DNA of 56,781 nucleotides, taken from positions 1 to 56,781 of the forward strand of contig NZ_CAKPTG010000018.1 of NCBI RefSeq assembly GCF_934190775.1. The letters are read 5' to 3'. The first letter of the stretch is position 1. Every line of letters begins with the position of its first letter. Made by a program: the position numbers and the translations under genes. The stretch is from an uncultured Phascolarctobacterium sp. GTDB lineage: Bacteria; Bacillota; Negativicutes; Acidaminococcales; Acidaminococcaceae. Shown in pieces: positions 32,476-40,076 of the stretch. The notes beneath the pieces were generated by a model, which worked only from the letters and a program-made list of their open reading frames with translations, made no database searches and had not been told where the DNA came from.

Positions 32476-35400
32476 TCAGTTCCGCTTTACTACGCAGTTA
32501 TCGCCCAAAATTTTGACAACATCTTCGGCAAAGCCCGGTGCTTCACTGTTCACCCAGAAGTTAGGCGTAGTCTTGATCAGCTTACGCGAGCCCATCAGCT
32601 GCAGGTATACGCAGTCATCACCCTTATATTTCTGGAACAGCTGCATCAGCTCACGCTGGATCAGCGGATTTTCCAGATGCGCTTCAATGCGCAGGCATAT
32701 TTCTGTCGGCGGCTTAGAGGGCAGCACACGCACGCTGTTGGCAATAATCTTGCTTTCACGTTCGTCTACACTGAAGCGTCCTTCAATTGCTACCACACTG
32801 TCCTCGTAAATATCCTTGACACTATTGCGGTAGGCCTGCGGGAAGACAATTATCGGGAAGCGTCCGCTGAAATCCTCCAGCGTCAGCACCGCCATCGTAT
32901 CTCCGCGCTTAGTTGTTTTGATCGTGCAGTTGGTAATAATGCCTGCCACCCGCACGAACTGCCCGTCTGCGACCTGGGTATCGCCGCCAAACTGGTGCAG
33001 CGGCATAAAGCGTTCCAGCATCTTTTTATAATCGCTCAGCGGATGGTCGGTAACGTAAAAGCCGATGATTTCCTTTTCATATTGCAGAATAAGCTGCTTG
33101 GGAAATTCATCCAGCTGCGGCAGGCTGATTTCGCTTGCGCCAACATCCTGCACATCGCCGAAAAGTCCCAGCTGGCCGTTGGCCATGTCTCTTTGGCAGG
33201 CAGCGCCCAAATCCGTTGCCTGGTCCAGAACAGCGAGCAACTGCGAGCGTCTGGCACCAAAGGAATCCATAGCACCGCATTTAATCATATTTTCAATAAC
33301 ACGCTTGTTGACAGCACGCATATTCACGCGGCAGCAGAAATCAATCAGGCTCTTAAAGGGACCGCCTTCGTTACGCGCGCTGATAATGGCATCTACAGCA
33401 GCCTCGCCTGTATTTTTGATGCCTGCCAGACCAAAGCGTATAGTATTATTCTGATGAACTGTGAAGTTGTTGCCACTCTCGTTGACATCGGGCGGCAGAA
33501 TTTGGATATTATCATTGCGGCAGACGTTGATATACCAGCTCACCTTATCCGCATCACCGATAATGCTGTTAAGAAAGGCGGCGTAGAACTGCGGACGCCA
33601 ATGCGCCTTCAGATACGCAGTTTCATAGGCTACCAGCGCATAGGCAACGGAGTGCGATTTGTTGAAGCCATAACCGGCAAAGTGCTGCAAGAGCGAGAAA
33701 ATCTGGTCGCTCAGCTCTTCCGGGATATCATGCAGCTTTTTGGCACCGTCGATAAACGACTGGCGCATGGAATCCAGCTCCTTGGCCTTCTTCTTGCCCA
33801 TCGCGCGGCGCAGGATATCGGCCTGACCAAGCGTAAAGCCTGCCAGCGCAGATGTTATCTGCATAACCTGCTCCTGATACAGAATAACGCCATAGGTATC
33901 CTGCAAAATTGGCTCCATCAGCGGGTGCAGCACCTTCGCTGTGCGCTGCCCATGACGACCGGCGATAAAATCTTCTGCCATACCGGTACCAAGAGGACCG
34001 GGGCGGTACAGTGCCACCAGCGGAATCAGATCCTCAAAGCTTTCCGGCGCCAGGTCCACAACCAGCTTGGTGATGCCGGCCGACTCCAGCTGGAAGACGC
34101 AGGACGTTTCACCACGTCGCAGCATAGCGCAGGTCGCCTCATCTGCCAGCGGAATGTTATCGATATCAATCTCTTCACCCGTAGTTTCGCGGATAAAGCG
34201 AATACAATCACCGATAACTGTCAGTGTGCGCAGGCCCAGAAAGTCCATCTTCAGCAGGCCCAGCTCTTCTACCTTATTTTTATCGTACTGGGTGATGACG
34301 CCACCCTCACTGCCCTGCTGCAGCGGTACGTAGTTTTTCATATTATGCGGTGCGATAATAACACCGGCGGCATGTGTGCCTGCGTTACGCGGCAGGCCCT
34401 CCACGCTTTGCGCAAGGTCAATCAGCTTTTTGATCTCCGGACGCGTGTCGTACGCATTACGGAAGTCCTTGCTGCCGTTCAGCGCCTTCTCCAACGTAAT
34501 GCCAACCTCGCGCGGAATCAGCTTGGCAATTTCATCAACCGCACTGTAGCTCATGCCCAGCGCCTTGCCCACGTCGCGCACTGCCGCGCGCGCCTGCAGG
34601 GTGCCGAAGGTAATAATCTGCGCCACACGCTCCTGTCCGTAACGGCGCACTACATAATCCAGCACCTGGTTACGCTTCACGTAGCAGAAGTCGGTATCAA
34701 TATCAGGCATGCTGACGCGCTCCGGATTCAGAAAGCGTTCAAACAGCAGATGATAGCGCAAAGGCTCAATATTCGTTATGCGCAGCAGATAAGCCACGAT
34801 ACTGCCTGCGGCACTGCCACGTCCAGGACCTACCGGAATATCATGGCTACGGCAGTAGTTGATAAAATCCCAGACAATCAGGAAGTAGCAGGCGTAGCCC
34901 ATCGTGTTGATAATATCCAGCTCAAAGTCCAGACGCTCACGCACCTTGTCATCCACAACCTCATAGCGCTTAGGCAAAGCTTCCTCGCACAGGTGGCGCA
35001 GATAGCTCACAGCGTCAAAGCCCTCCGGCACCGGGAACTCCGGCAGCAGCAGGTGTCCGAACTCCATCGTTACGTTGCAGCGGTCGGCAATTTTATTGGT
35101 ATTGCTCAAAGCCTCCGGACAGTCGCCGAACAGTGCCTCCATCTCATCATAGCTTTTCAGATAATAGCTGTCGTTATTGAAGCGCATACGGTCAGGTTCA
35201 TCTACCGTGCTCGTCGTCTGAATGCACAGCAGAATATCCTGCGCCGCCGCATCCTTTTGCTGCACGTAATGCAAATCGTTCGTCGCCACCAGACCAAGAC
35301 TAAACTCCTGCGCCAGCTGCTTCAGCACTGCGCTGACCTTGTGCTCCTCATCAAGGTCATGGTCCTGAATTTCCAGAAAGTAATTGTCCTTGCCGAAAAT

Positions 35401-35886
35401 ATCGATATATTCCTGAATGCAGCGGCGTGCTCCCTCCAGGTTGTCCTGCAAAATCATCTGCGGCACCTCACCGGCAACGCAGGCGCTGAGGCAGATAATT
35501 CCCTCGTGATAGGTACGCAGTACGTCCTTGTCTACACGCGGCTTATAATAAAAGCCCTCCAGCTGACCAATGCTGACAATTTTCATCAGGTTATGGTAGC
35601 CTGTATCGTTCTCCGCCAGCAGAATCAGATGATACATGCCACGGTTATTCTTTTCCAGATGCGATTCCTTCGCCAGATACACCTCACAGCCGATAATCGG
35701 CTTGATGCCTGCTTTGGTACACTCCTGATAAAATTCCACTGCGCCGTACATTGCGCCGTGGTCGGTAATCGCCAGACTGTCCATACCCAGCTCCTTGGCA
35801 TAGGCCACCAGCTCAGGGATTTTTGAAGCGCCGTCCAGCAGGCTGTATTCCGTATGTACATGTAAATGAGTAAAGCGTTTTGTCAT
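32476..35886 (-). CDS. dnaE: DNA polymerase III alpha subunit DnaE
   Basis: Replicative polymerase of the DnaE class, 1136 residues. The N-terminal PHP domain starts FTHLHVHTEYSLLDGASKI with its metal-binding histidines and includes LAITDHGAMYGAVEFY. The polymerase core has VGPGRGSAAGSIVAYLL, the catalytic aspartates in PDIDTDFCYVKR, and ILRRAMGKKKAKELD. Tandem HhH and a C-terminal OB domain (VRVAGIITNCTIKTTKRGD) complete it. AAGGAG precedes the ATG. It is a single-gene unit; no clear terminator was found after its stop. Confidence 0.97.
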   Translation of the reverse strand: MTKRFTHLHVHTEYSLLDGASKIPELVAYAKELGMDSLAITDHGAMYGAVEFYQECTKAGIKPIIGCEVYLAKESHLEKNNRGMYHLILLAENDTGYHNLMKIVSIGQLEGFYYKPRVDKDVLRTYHEGIICLSACVAGEVPQMILQDNLEGARRCIQEYIDIFGKDNYFLEIQDHDLDEEHKVSAVLKQLAQEFSLGLVATNDLHYVQQKDAAAQDILLCIQTTSTVDEPDRMRFNNDSYYLKSYDEMEALFGDCPEALSNTNKIADRCNVTMEFGHLLLPEFPVPEGFDAVSYLRHLCEEALPKRYEVVDDKVRERLDFELDIINTMGYACYFLIVWDFINYCRSHDIPVGPGRGSAAGSIVAYLLRITNIEPLRYHLLFERFLNPERVSMPDIDTDFCYVKRNQVLDYVVRRYGQERVAQIITFGTLQARAAVRDVGKALGMSYSAVDEIAKLIPREVGITLEKALNGSKDFRNAYDTRPEIKKLIDLAQSVEGLPRNAGTHAAGVIIAPHNMKNYVPLQQGSEGGVITQYDKNKVEELGLLKMDFLGLRTLTVIGDCIRFIRETTGEEIDIDNIPLADEATCAMLRRGETSCVFQLESAGITKLVVDLAPESFEDLIPLVALYRPGPLGTGMAEDFIAGRHGQRTAKVLHPLMEPILQDTYGVILYQEQVMQITSALAGFTLGQADILRRAMGKKKAKELDSMRQSFIDGAKKLHDIPEELSDQIFSLLQHFAGYGFNKSHSVAYALVAYETAYLKAHWRPQFYAAFLNSIIGDADKVSWYINVCRNDNIQILPPDVNESGNNFTVHQNNTIRFGLAGIKNTGEAAVDAIISARNEGGPFKSLIDFCCRVNMRAVNKRVIENMIKCGAMDSFGARRSQLLAVLDQATDLGAACQRDMANGQLGLFGDVQDVGASEISLPQLDEFPKQLILQYEKEIIGFYVTDHPLSDYKKMLERFMPLHQFGGDTQVADGQFVRVAGIITNCTIKTTKRGDTMAVLTLEDFSGRFPIIVFPQAYRNSVKDIYEDSVVAIEGRFSVDERESKIIANSVRVLPSKPPTEICLRIEAHLENPLIQRELMQLFQKYKGDDCVYLQLMGSRKLIKTTPNFWVNSEAPGFAEDVVKILGDNCVVKRN

Positions 35887-36020
35887 CTCTTGCTCCTTAA
35901 ATTAAAAGACCTCTGCCGCGCAAATCTGCGGCAAATGTATGTAAAACTATTCTAGCATTACAGATAAATTTCCTGCCTAAAACTGAAAAAACATACAACC
36001 GTGAATTCACAATTCGTTCG

Positions 36021-36049
36021 TTGTATGTTCTCTTTATCTATGTTACAAT
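36021..36049 (+). promoter_or_regulatory. Promoter of the small toxin-like gene
   Basis: TTGTAT (36021-36026) and TACAAT (36044-36049) are exactly 17 bases apart. Transcription would start near 36056, giving a leader of about 68 bases. Confidence 0.75.
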
Positions 36050-36091
36050 ATATTCAGACTTTGGACAATCGTGCTTACGGGTGGGCATTGC

Positions 36092-36120
36092 CATCATTCT
36101 CCAACAGAATGGAGGTGATG
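36092..36120 (+). promoter_or_regulatory. Ribosome-binding-site-sequestering stem in the toxin mRNA leader
   Basis: CATCATTCTCC (36092-36102) can pair with GGAGGTGATG (36111-36120), giving CATCA/TGATG and CTCC/GGAG helices. The stem would hide the ribosome-binding site, a known trait of Fst, TxpA and BsrG-type toxin mRNAs. Confidence 0.55.
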
Positions 36121-36123
36121 CCT

Positions 36124-36210
36124 ATGAAGAACTACGACTTTAAGGACCTGATGGCCTTTGGCGTATTCATTCTGGCGTTGCTGACATTTATTTTTCAGTT
36201 CAGTAAATAG
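36124..36210 (+). CDS. Small hydrophobic peptide, putative type I toxin (holin-like toxin family)
   Basis: A 28-residue peptide, MKNYDFKDLMAFG then a hydrophobic stretch VFILALLTFIFQF and a final Ser-Lys. A single membrane helix after a charged N-terminus, and a short length, match small proteins annotated as putative holin-like toxins (TxpA/Fst-type). The start at 36124 follows GGAGGTG by 6 bases; ATG 36118 touches the ribosome-binding site. A strong promoter lies upstream, and two minus-strand promoters with hairpins lie downstream, as expected for a type I toxin with antisense antitoxin RNA. Toxicity is inferred, not shown. Confidence 0.7.
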   Translation: MKNYDFKDLMAFGVFILALLTFIFQFSK

Positions 36211-36219
36211 CCCAGACAT

Positions 36220-36310
36220 AGGAAAACCGCCCTTAATCTTTGCCTAGTGACAGGGCGGTTCTTCCGCAATAAAAGCTTTGGCAACCCACCGACGTGGGCG
36301 GTTGTCCTTT
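36220..36310 (-). ncRNA. Putative antisense antitoxin RNA, copy 1
   Basis: A minus-strand promoter (TTGCAA 36340-36345, 17 bases, TATATT 36317-36322) would start an RNA near 36310. It contains a CAAC/GTTG-type hairpin (about 36280-36308) and ends at the stem AACCGCCC/GGGCGGTT (36225-36232 with 36253-36260) followed by Ts. It overlaps the 3' end of the toxin mRNA, which uses the same hairpin as its own terminator. This is the layout of RatA/SR-type antitoxins. Confidence 0.65.
36223..36263. terminator. Bidirectional terminator shared by toxin mRNA and antisense RNA 1
   Basis: AACCGCCC (36225-36232) and GGGCGGTT (36253-36260) form an 8 bp stem starting 15 bases past the toxin stop. TTCTT follows on the plus strand and TTTTCC on the minus strand. 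Confidence 0.75.
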
Positions 36311-36316
36311 GTCTAT

Positions 36317-36345
36317 AATATAGCACATTACGCTGCTTTTTGCAA
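36317..36345 (-). promoter_or_regulatory. Promoter of antisense RNA 1
   Basis: On the minus strand TTGCAA (36340-36345) and TATATT (36317-36322) with a 17-base spacer. It is embedded in a plus-strand terminator hairpin (36332-36375). Confidence 0.7.
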
Positions 36346-36375
36346 GCAAACAGCTTGCTGTAAAAGCAGCTTTTT
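36332..36375 (+). terminator. Plus-strand terminator overlapping the antisense RNA 1 promoter
   Basis: GCTGCTTTT (36332-36340) pairs with AAAAGCAGC (36362-36370), with GCAAGC/GCTTGC inside, followed by TTTTT. The arrangement recurs at 36513-36555. Confidence 0.8.
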
Positions 36376-36398
36376 CTTTAGAACAAACAACCGGATAC

Positions 36399-36491
36399 AA
36401 GAAAACCACTCCTACACATTGCCCCGTGGCGGAGTGGCTTCTTGAACTGATTTTCCACTAAGGCAACTCACCGCATAGGCAGTTGTCCTTT
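36399..36491 (-). ncRNA. Putative antisense antitoxin RNA, diverged copy 2
   Basis: A second cassette about 180 bases after copy 1 has the same order: minus promoter (TTGCAA 36521-36526, 17 bases, TATGTT 36498-36503), an AACT/AGTTG hairpin, and a terminator stem CCACTCC/GGAGTGG (36406-36412 with 36431-36437) then TTTTC. Stems have changed on both sides so that pairing is kept, while loops differ. No toxin gene precedes this copy here, so it may act on a toxin elsewhere. Confidence 0.55.
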
Positions 36492-36497
36492 GCCTAT

Positions 36498-36526
36498 AAC
36501 ATAGCATATCACGCTGCTTTTTGCAA
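36498..36526 (-). promoter_or_regulatory. Promoter of antisense RNA 2
   Basis: On the minus strand TTGCAA (36521-36526) and TATGTT (36498-36503), spacer 17. Confidence 0.6.
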
Positions 36527-36555
36527 GCAACCGCTTGCTGTAAAAGCAGCTTTTT
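36513..36555 (+). terminator. Plus-strand terminator hairpin, second copy
   Basis: GCTGCTTTT (36513-36521) with AAAAGCAGC (36542-36550), inner GCAAGC/GCTTGC, then TTTTT. Confidence 0.75.
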
Positions 36556-36560
36556 CTTTT

Positions 36561-37940
36561 CTATTCACCTTCCTTGCCCCACGCTAAACCGATGAGTAAA
36601 AAGAACAGATTATACACGAGCGCCGGCAGCAGACTGTTGATTTCCCACGGGCTGATATGCTTCCAGAAGAGCGCCGCAAAAATGCCTGCACCCATAGCAG
36701 CCACGCCCATCGAAGCGCGCACCCTGCCCGGGAAGAAGATGCAGAACGTCAGCGGCAGAAAGATACCGCTGCCCCGCAGCGCCATGGACAGGTAATTCCA
36801 CTCCAGCACCGACGAATCAAGATGCATAAAGACGAACACCATTGCAGCAACAGAAACGGCCAGCACGCTCAGGCGGCTTGCCCACAGCTGGCCTACAGCC
36901 GTAGCCTTCAGCCAGATTTTGCTGACGATGTCACGCGAAATCATCGTGCCTACACCCAGCGCCAGACCGGCAATTGAGCCTAAGGCCGAAAGCAGCACAG
37001 CGCCCAGACCGATACCGCCAAGCCATTGCGGCAGATAAGTAACAAGATACAGCGGCAATGCGTCGATAGAATTAATTTCCGGGTGATGCAGATGCATGAA
37101 CATACCAATCAGCACCGACGGTAATCCCACGGGAATGACAATCAGAGCGGCAACACAGCAGCCAACAGCTGCTGTTTTGGTGTCGCGCGCCGAAAACAGC
37201 GCCTGCACATAGGTCTGCGTAGAAATAACGCCCACAATCATCGAGCCGAGGCTGACAAGTCCATCCTCCATCCCGCGCCCGAAAAGGCTGAACCAGGGAT
37301 ACGGCGCAAAGCTCTGCGTCATGCCCTGCCACTGTCCCATATCGGCGTAGGCCAGCAAGCCGCCGACGAAAATGCTGGCGAAAATCAGCACAATCTTGAA
37401 AATACCCGCCATACCGCTGCTGCTGAGGCCGCCGAAAAACACCAGCAGCAAGGTAACAGCGATAACGATGCCCGATGCAGCCAAAAGTGGTACGCCGAAC
37501 AAGCCTGCAATGAGATGCAACGCCGTCAGCGTGCTCGCTACGATGCTGAAAAAAATACCGGCGCAGGCGCTGAAGGTCGCCAGCCACCCCGCAGGCTTGC
37601 CGTAATCCGTAACGAGGTACTCCGCTACTGTGGTCAGTGAGCTGCGGCGCAAGGGCACAGCGTAAAACGCCGCCATCAGCAAAAGCGCAATGCCGCTGCC
37701 CAGCGTAAACCACCAGGCCGTCAGTCCCAGCTTAAAGCCAAGCTGCGCCGTGCCAACGGTAGCAGCGCCGCCGACAATCGTGCCGATAATGGTACCGGCG
37801 ACAAGGCCTGCGCCCGAGCTGCGACCGCCTACGTTATAATCATCGGCAGATTTCACCCTTCTGGCTGCCAAAAGCCCCGGCAGCAGCGTCACCAAAAGCG
37901 TCACCGCCAGGCTGATATAATGTGTAGCAGTAAGCTGCAT
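36561..37940 (-). CDS. Sodium:solute symporter family protein
   Basis: A 459-residue integral membrane protein of the SSS family with about 12-13 hydrophobic helices. The early AARRVKSADDYNVGGRSSGAG loop is typical of SSS carriers (pantothenate or proline permease-like), followed by LVAGTIIGTIVGGAATVGTAQLGFKLG. GGAGGG precedes the ATG. The solute cannot be told from sequence. It is transcribed divergently from the hydrogenase genes with 285 bases between, and no partner gene follows in its operon. Confidence 0.9.
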   Translation of the reverse strand: MQLTATHYISLAVTLLVTLLPGLLAARRVKSADDYNVGGRSSGAGLVAGTIIGTIVGGAATVGTAQLGFKLGLTAWWFTLGSGIALLLMAAFYAVPLRRSSLTTVAEYLVTDYGKPAGWLATFSACAGIFFSIVASTLTALHLIAGLFGVPLLAASGIVIAVTLLLVFFGGLSSSGMAGIFKIVLIFASIFVGGLLAYADMGQWQGMTQSFAPYPWFSLFGRGMEDGLVSLGSMIVGVISTQTYVQALFSARDTKTAAVGCCVAALIVIPVGLPSVLIGMFMHLHHPEINSIDALPLYLVTYLPQWLGGIGLGAVLLSALGSIAGLALGVGTMISRDIVSKIWLKATAVGQLWASRLSVLAVSVAAMVFVFMHLDSSVLEWNYLSMALRGSGIFLPLTFCIFFPGRVRASMGVAAMGAGIFAALFWKHISPWEINSLLPALVYNLFFLLIGLAWGKEGE

Positions 37941-38055
37941 ATCTAACCCTCCAATATTTTAAGCCGCCGGATGCAAACGTTTCTGCCGACAGCATTAATG
38001 CTCTAAAGCTTAGTATTAGTATAACACAAAAAACAAGGCAAAAAAAGCATAGCCC

Positions 38056-38102
38056 CCGCAAGCGTGCTTGCCTGCTACAGCAGGCAAAAAAAGCGCTTGC
38101 GG
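38056..38102. repeat. Nested hairpin between divergent genes
   Basis: CCGCAAGCG (38056-38064) pairs with CGCTTGCGG (38094-38102), and inside it TTGCCTGCT (38068-38076) pairs with AGCAGGCAA (38079-38087). It lies upstream of both the symporter and hydrogenase operon starts; function unknown. Confidence 0.6.
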
Positions 38103-38148
38103 CCTGTTTTCTGCTCAGATTGTTACAGAAAAACTATCTTCTTTATTA

Positions 38149-38177
38149 TTGCGAAATTCAGCTTTTTTCTGTATAAT
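38149..38177 (+). promoter_or_regulatory. Promoter of the oxidoreductase-hydrogenase operon
   Basis: TTGCGA (38149-38154) and TATAAT (38172-38177) are 17 bases apart; start near 38184, leader about 42 bases, GGAGGA ribosome-binding site at 38214-38219. Confidence 0.85.
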
Positions 38178-38225
38178 ATAGTTTATACCTTTATATATTT
38201 AGTGTATGCTTTTTGGAGGAAAATT

Positions 38226-40076
38226 ATGAGCCGTTTAAGAATTGAAACACCCGACCAGGCACAGCTTACGGTCGAGCGCTTGTACAAGGACCTGGAACGA
38301 CACATCATCGCCAGCCCCCCGGGACTGTGCCCTGTTGACCTGCAGCTGTCGTTCCTCAAAGTCTGCCACGCACAAACATGTGGCAAATGCGTGCCCTGCC
38401 GTGTAGGCCTCGCGCAGCTGCAGAATCTTATGGAAGACGTGCTCGCCGGCAAGGCTGACATGCACACTCTGGATTTAATCGAAAGCACCGCACAAAATGT
38501 TGCCAACAGCGCTGACTGCGCCATCGGCTTCGAAGCAGCCAAAATGGTTTTGGCCGGTCTGGAAGGCTTCCGTGAAGATTACATTAACCACATAAAGAAG
38601 GGCAAATGCTCTGTCAACGTTCATCATTCTATCCCCTGCGTTGCTTTGTGCCCGGCACAGGTTGATATCCCCGGCTACATTGCGCTGGTTGGCGCAGGCC
38701 GTTATGCTGACGCTGTCAAGCTCATCCGCAAGGATAACCCCTTCCCTACTGCCTGCGGTCTTATCTGCGAGCACCCCTGCGAAGCACGCTGCCGCCGCAG
38801 CATGATTGATGCTCCTATCAACATCCGCGGTCTGAAGCGTATGGCTGTCGACAATGCGCCCAGCAACACTGTGCCGCTGCCCGAAAAACAGCCTGCTACC
38901 AACAAACGTATCGCCATCATCGGTGGCGGCCCCAGCGGTATGTCCGCAGCCTACTACCTGGAGCTGATGGGACACCATGCTGTTGTATTCGAAGAAAAGA
39001 GCAAGCTCGGCGGCATGCTGCGCTACGGCATTCCTGCTTACCGCTTCCCGCGTGAACGTCTGCAGGAGGACCTGGACGCTATTTTGTCCACCGGCGTAGA
39101 GGTACATCGCAACACCAGAATCGGCAACGAGGAGGGCGATATCCCCTTTGAAAAGCTGCGTGAGGAATTTGACGCAGTTTATATTGCCATCGGTGCCCAC
39201 ACCGACAAAAAAATCGGTATTGAAGGCGAGAATTCCCACGGTGTTATCAGTGCGGTAGAAATGCTGCGCAACATCGGTGAGGAAAAAATGCCTGACTTTA
39301 AGGATAAAACCGTTGTCGTTATCGGCGGCGGCAACGTTGCTATGGACTGCACCCGCAGCTCTATCCGCCTCGGTGCCAAGAAGGTTATCATCGCCTACCG
39401 CCGTCGTCAGGACGATATGACTGCACTGCCTGAGGAAATCGAAGGCGCTATCGCCGAGGGCGCTGAGCTGTACGGCTTAAAGGCTCCGCACCACATCGAA
39501 GCAGATGCCGAAGGTAATGTGGCCGCTCTCTGGGCTGAACCGCAAATCATCGGTCCTATCGATGCCTGGGGACGTGCGCGTCCGATTCACGCTGACGTAG
39601 AGCTAGAGCGCATTCCCTGCGACGTTATCGTTGTTGCTATCGGCCAGGGCATTGAGCTGCGTCCGTTCGAGGAGGCCGGCATCAAAATCAAACGCGGTAC
39701 TATTTCCGCCCTCTCCAGCAGTGAGCTTGCCAACAATGAAGGCGTATTCGCCGGCGGCGACTGCGTAACCGGTCCTGCAACCGTAATCCGCGCTATTGCT
39801 GCCGGTAAGGTTGCTGCCGCTAATATTGATGAATATCTGGGCTATAACCACACCATTTCCTGTGATGTAGTTATCCCCGACCCGTCTATTGACGATAAAC
39901 GTCCCTGCGGCCGTATCCAGATGCACGAAACCGAAGCAGGCGAACGCAAGCATACCTTTGAGCCGATTGAATGCGGCATGACCAAGCAGGAAGCCTGCCA
40001 GGAAGCAGGACGCTGCCTGCGCTGCGACAAATTCGGCTTCAGCACACTGAAAGGAGGCAGAACCTTAAAATGGTAA
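38226..40076 (+). CDS. FAD-dependent NAD(P)H oxidoreductase with NuoF-type Fe-S domain (GltD-like)
   Basis: A 616-residue multidomain protein; the ATG at 38226 follows GGAGGA. Residues about 40-120 match the C-terminal [4Fe-4S] domain of NuoF/HydB (CGKCVPCRVG and CAIG). Next is a GltD/dihydropyrimidine dehydrogenase-type Fe-S domain (CVALCPAQVDIPGY, CGLICEHPCEARCRR), then FAD binding (IAIIGGGPSGMSAAYYLE), NAD(P) binding (VVVIGGGNVAMDCTRSSIRLG followed by AYRRRQDD, arginines that suggest NADPH), and a C-terminal CLRCD motif. It overlaps hydA by 7 bases. It probably feeds electrons between NAD(P)H and the hydrogenase. Confidence 0.9.
   Translation: MSRLRIETPDQAQLTVERLYKDLERHIIASPPGLCPVDLQLSFLKVCHAQTCGKCVPCRVGLAQLQNLMEDVLAGKADMHTLDLIESTAQNVANSADCAIGFEAAKMVLAGLEGFREDYINHIKKGKCSVNVHHSIPCVALCPAQVDIPGYIALVGAGRYADAVKLIRKDNPFPTACGLICEHPCEARCRRSMIDAPINIRGLKRMAVDNAPSNTVPLPEKQPATNKRIAIIGGGPSGMSAAYYLELMGHHAVVFEEKSKLGGMLRYGIPAYRFPRERLQEDLDAILSTGVEVHRNTRIGNEEGDIPFEKLREEFDAVYIAIGAHTDKKIGIEGENSHGVISAVEMLRNIGEEKMPDFKDKTVVVIGGGNVAMDCTRSSIRLGAKKVIIAYRRRQDDMTALPEEIEGAIAEGAELYGLKAPHHIEADAEGNVAALWAEPQIIGPIDAWGRARPIHADVELERIPCDVIVVAIGQGIELRPFEEAGIKIKRGTISALSSSELANNEGVFAGGDCVTGPATVIRAIAAGKVAAANIDEYLGYNHTISCDVVIPDPSIDDKRPCGRIQMHETEAGERKHTFEPIECGMTKQEACQEAGRCLRCDKFGFSTLKGGRTLKW

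Larger units (their letters stand above)
36215..36556. repeat. Tandem duplication of the antisense RNA cassette (period about 180 bp)
   Basis: Two units run roughly 36215-36376 and 36395-36556. The most conserved part is GCTGCTTTTTGCAAGC...GCTTGCTGTAAAAGCAGCTTTTTCTTT; the region AAAACC...GG-AGT/GCGGT is diverged but keeps its structure. This accounts for the whole 350-base gap between the toxin stop and the symporter gene. Confidence 0.8.

Noticed and set aside
32677..35826. 1049-codon plus-strand frame opposite dnaE
   Set aside because: Fully antisense to DnaE, which has all polymerase motifs; long antisense frames are common with this codon bias.
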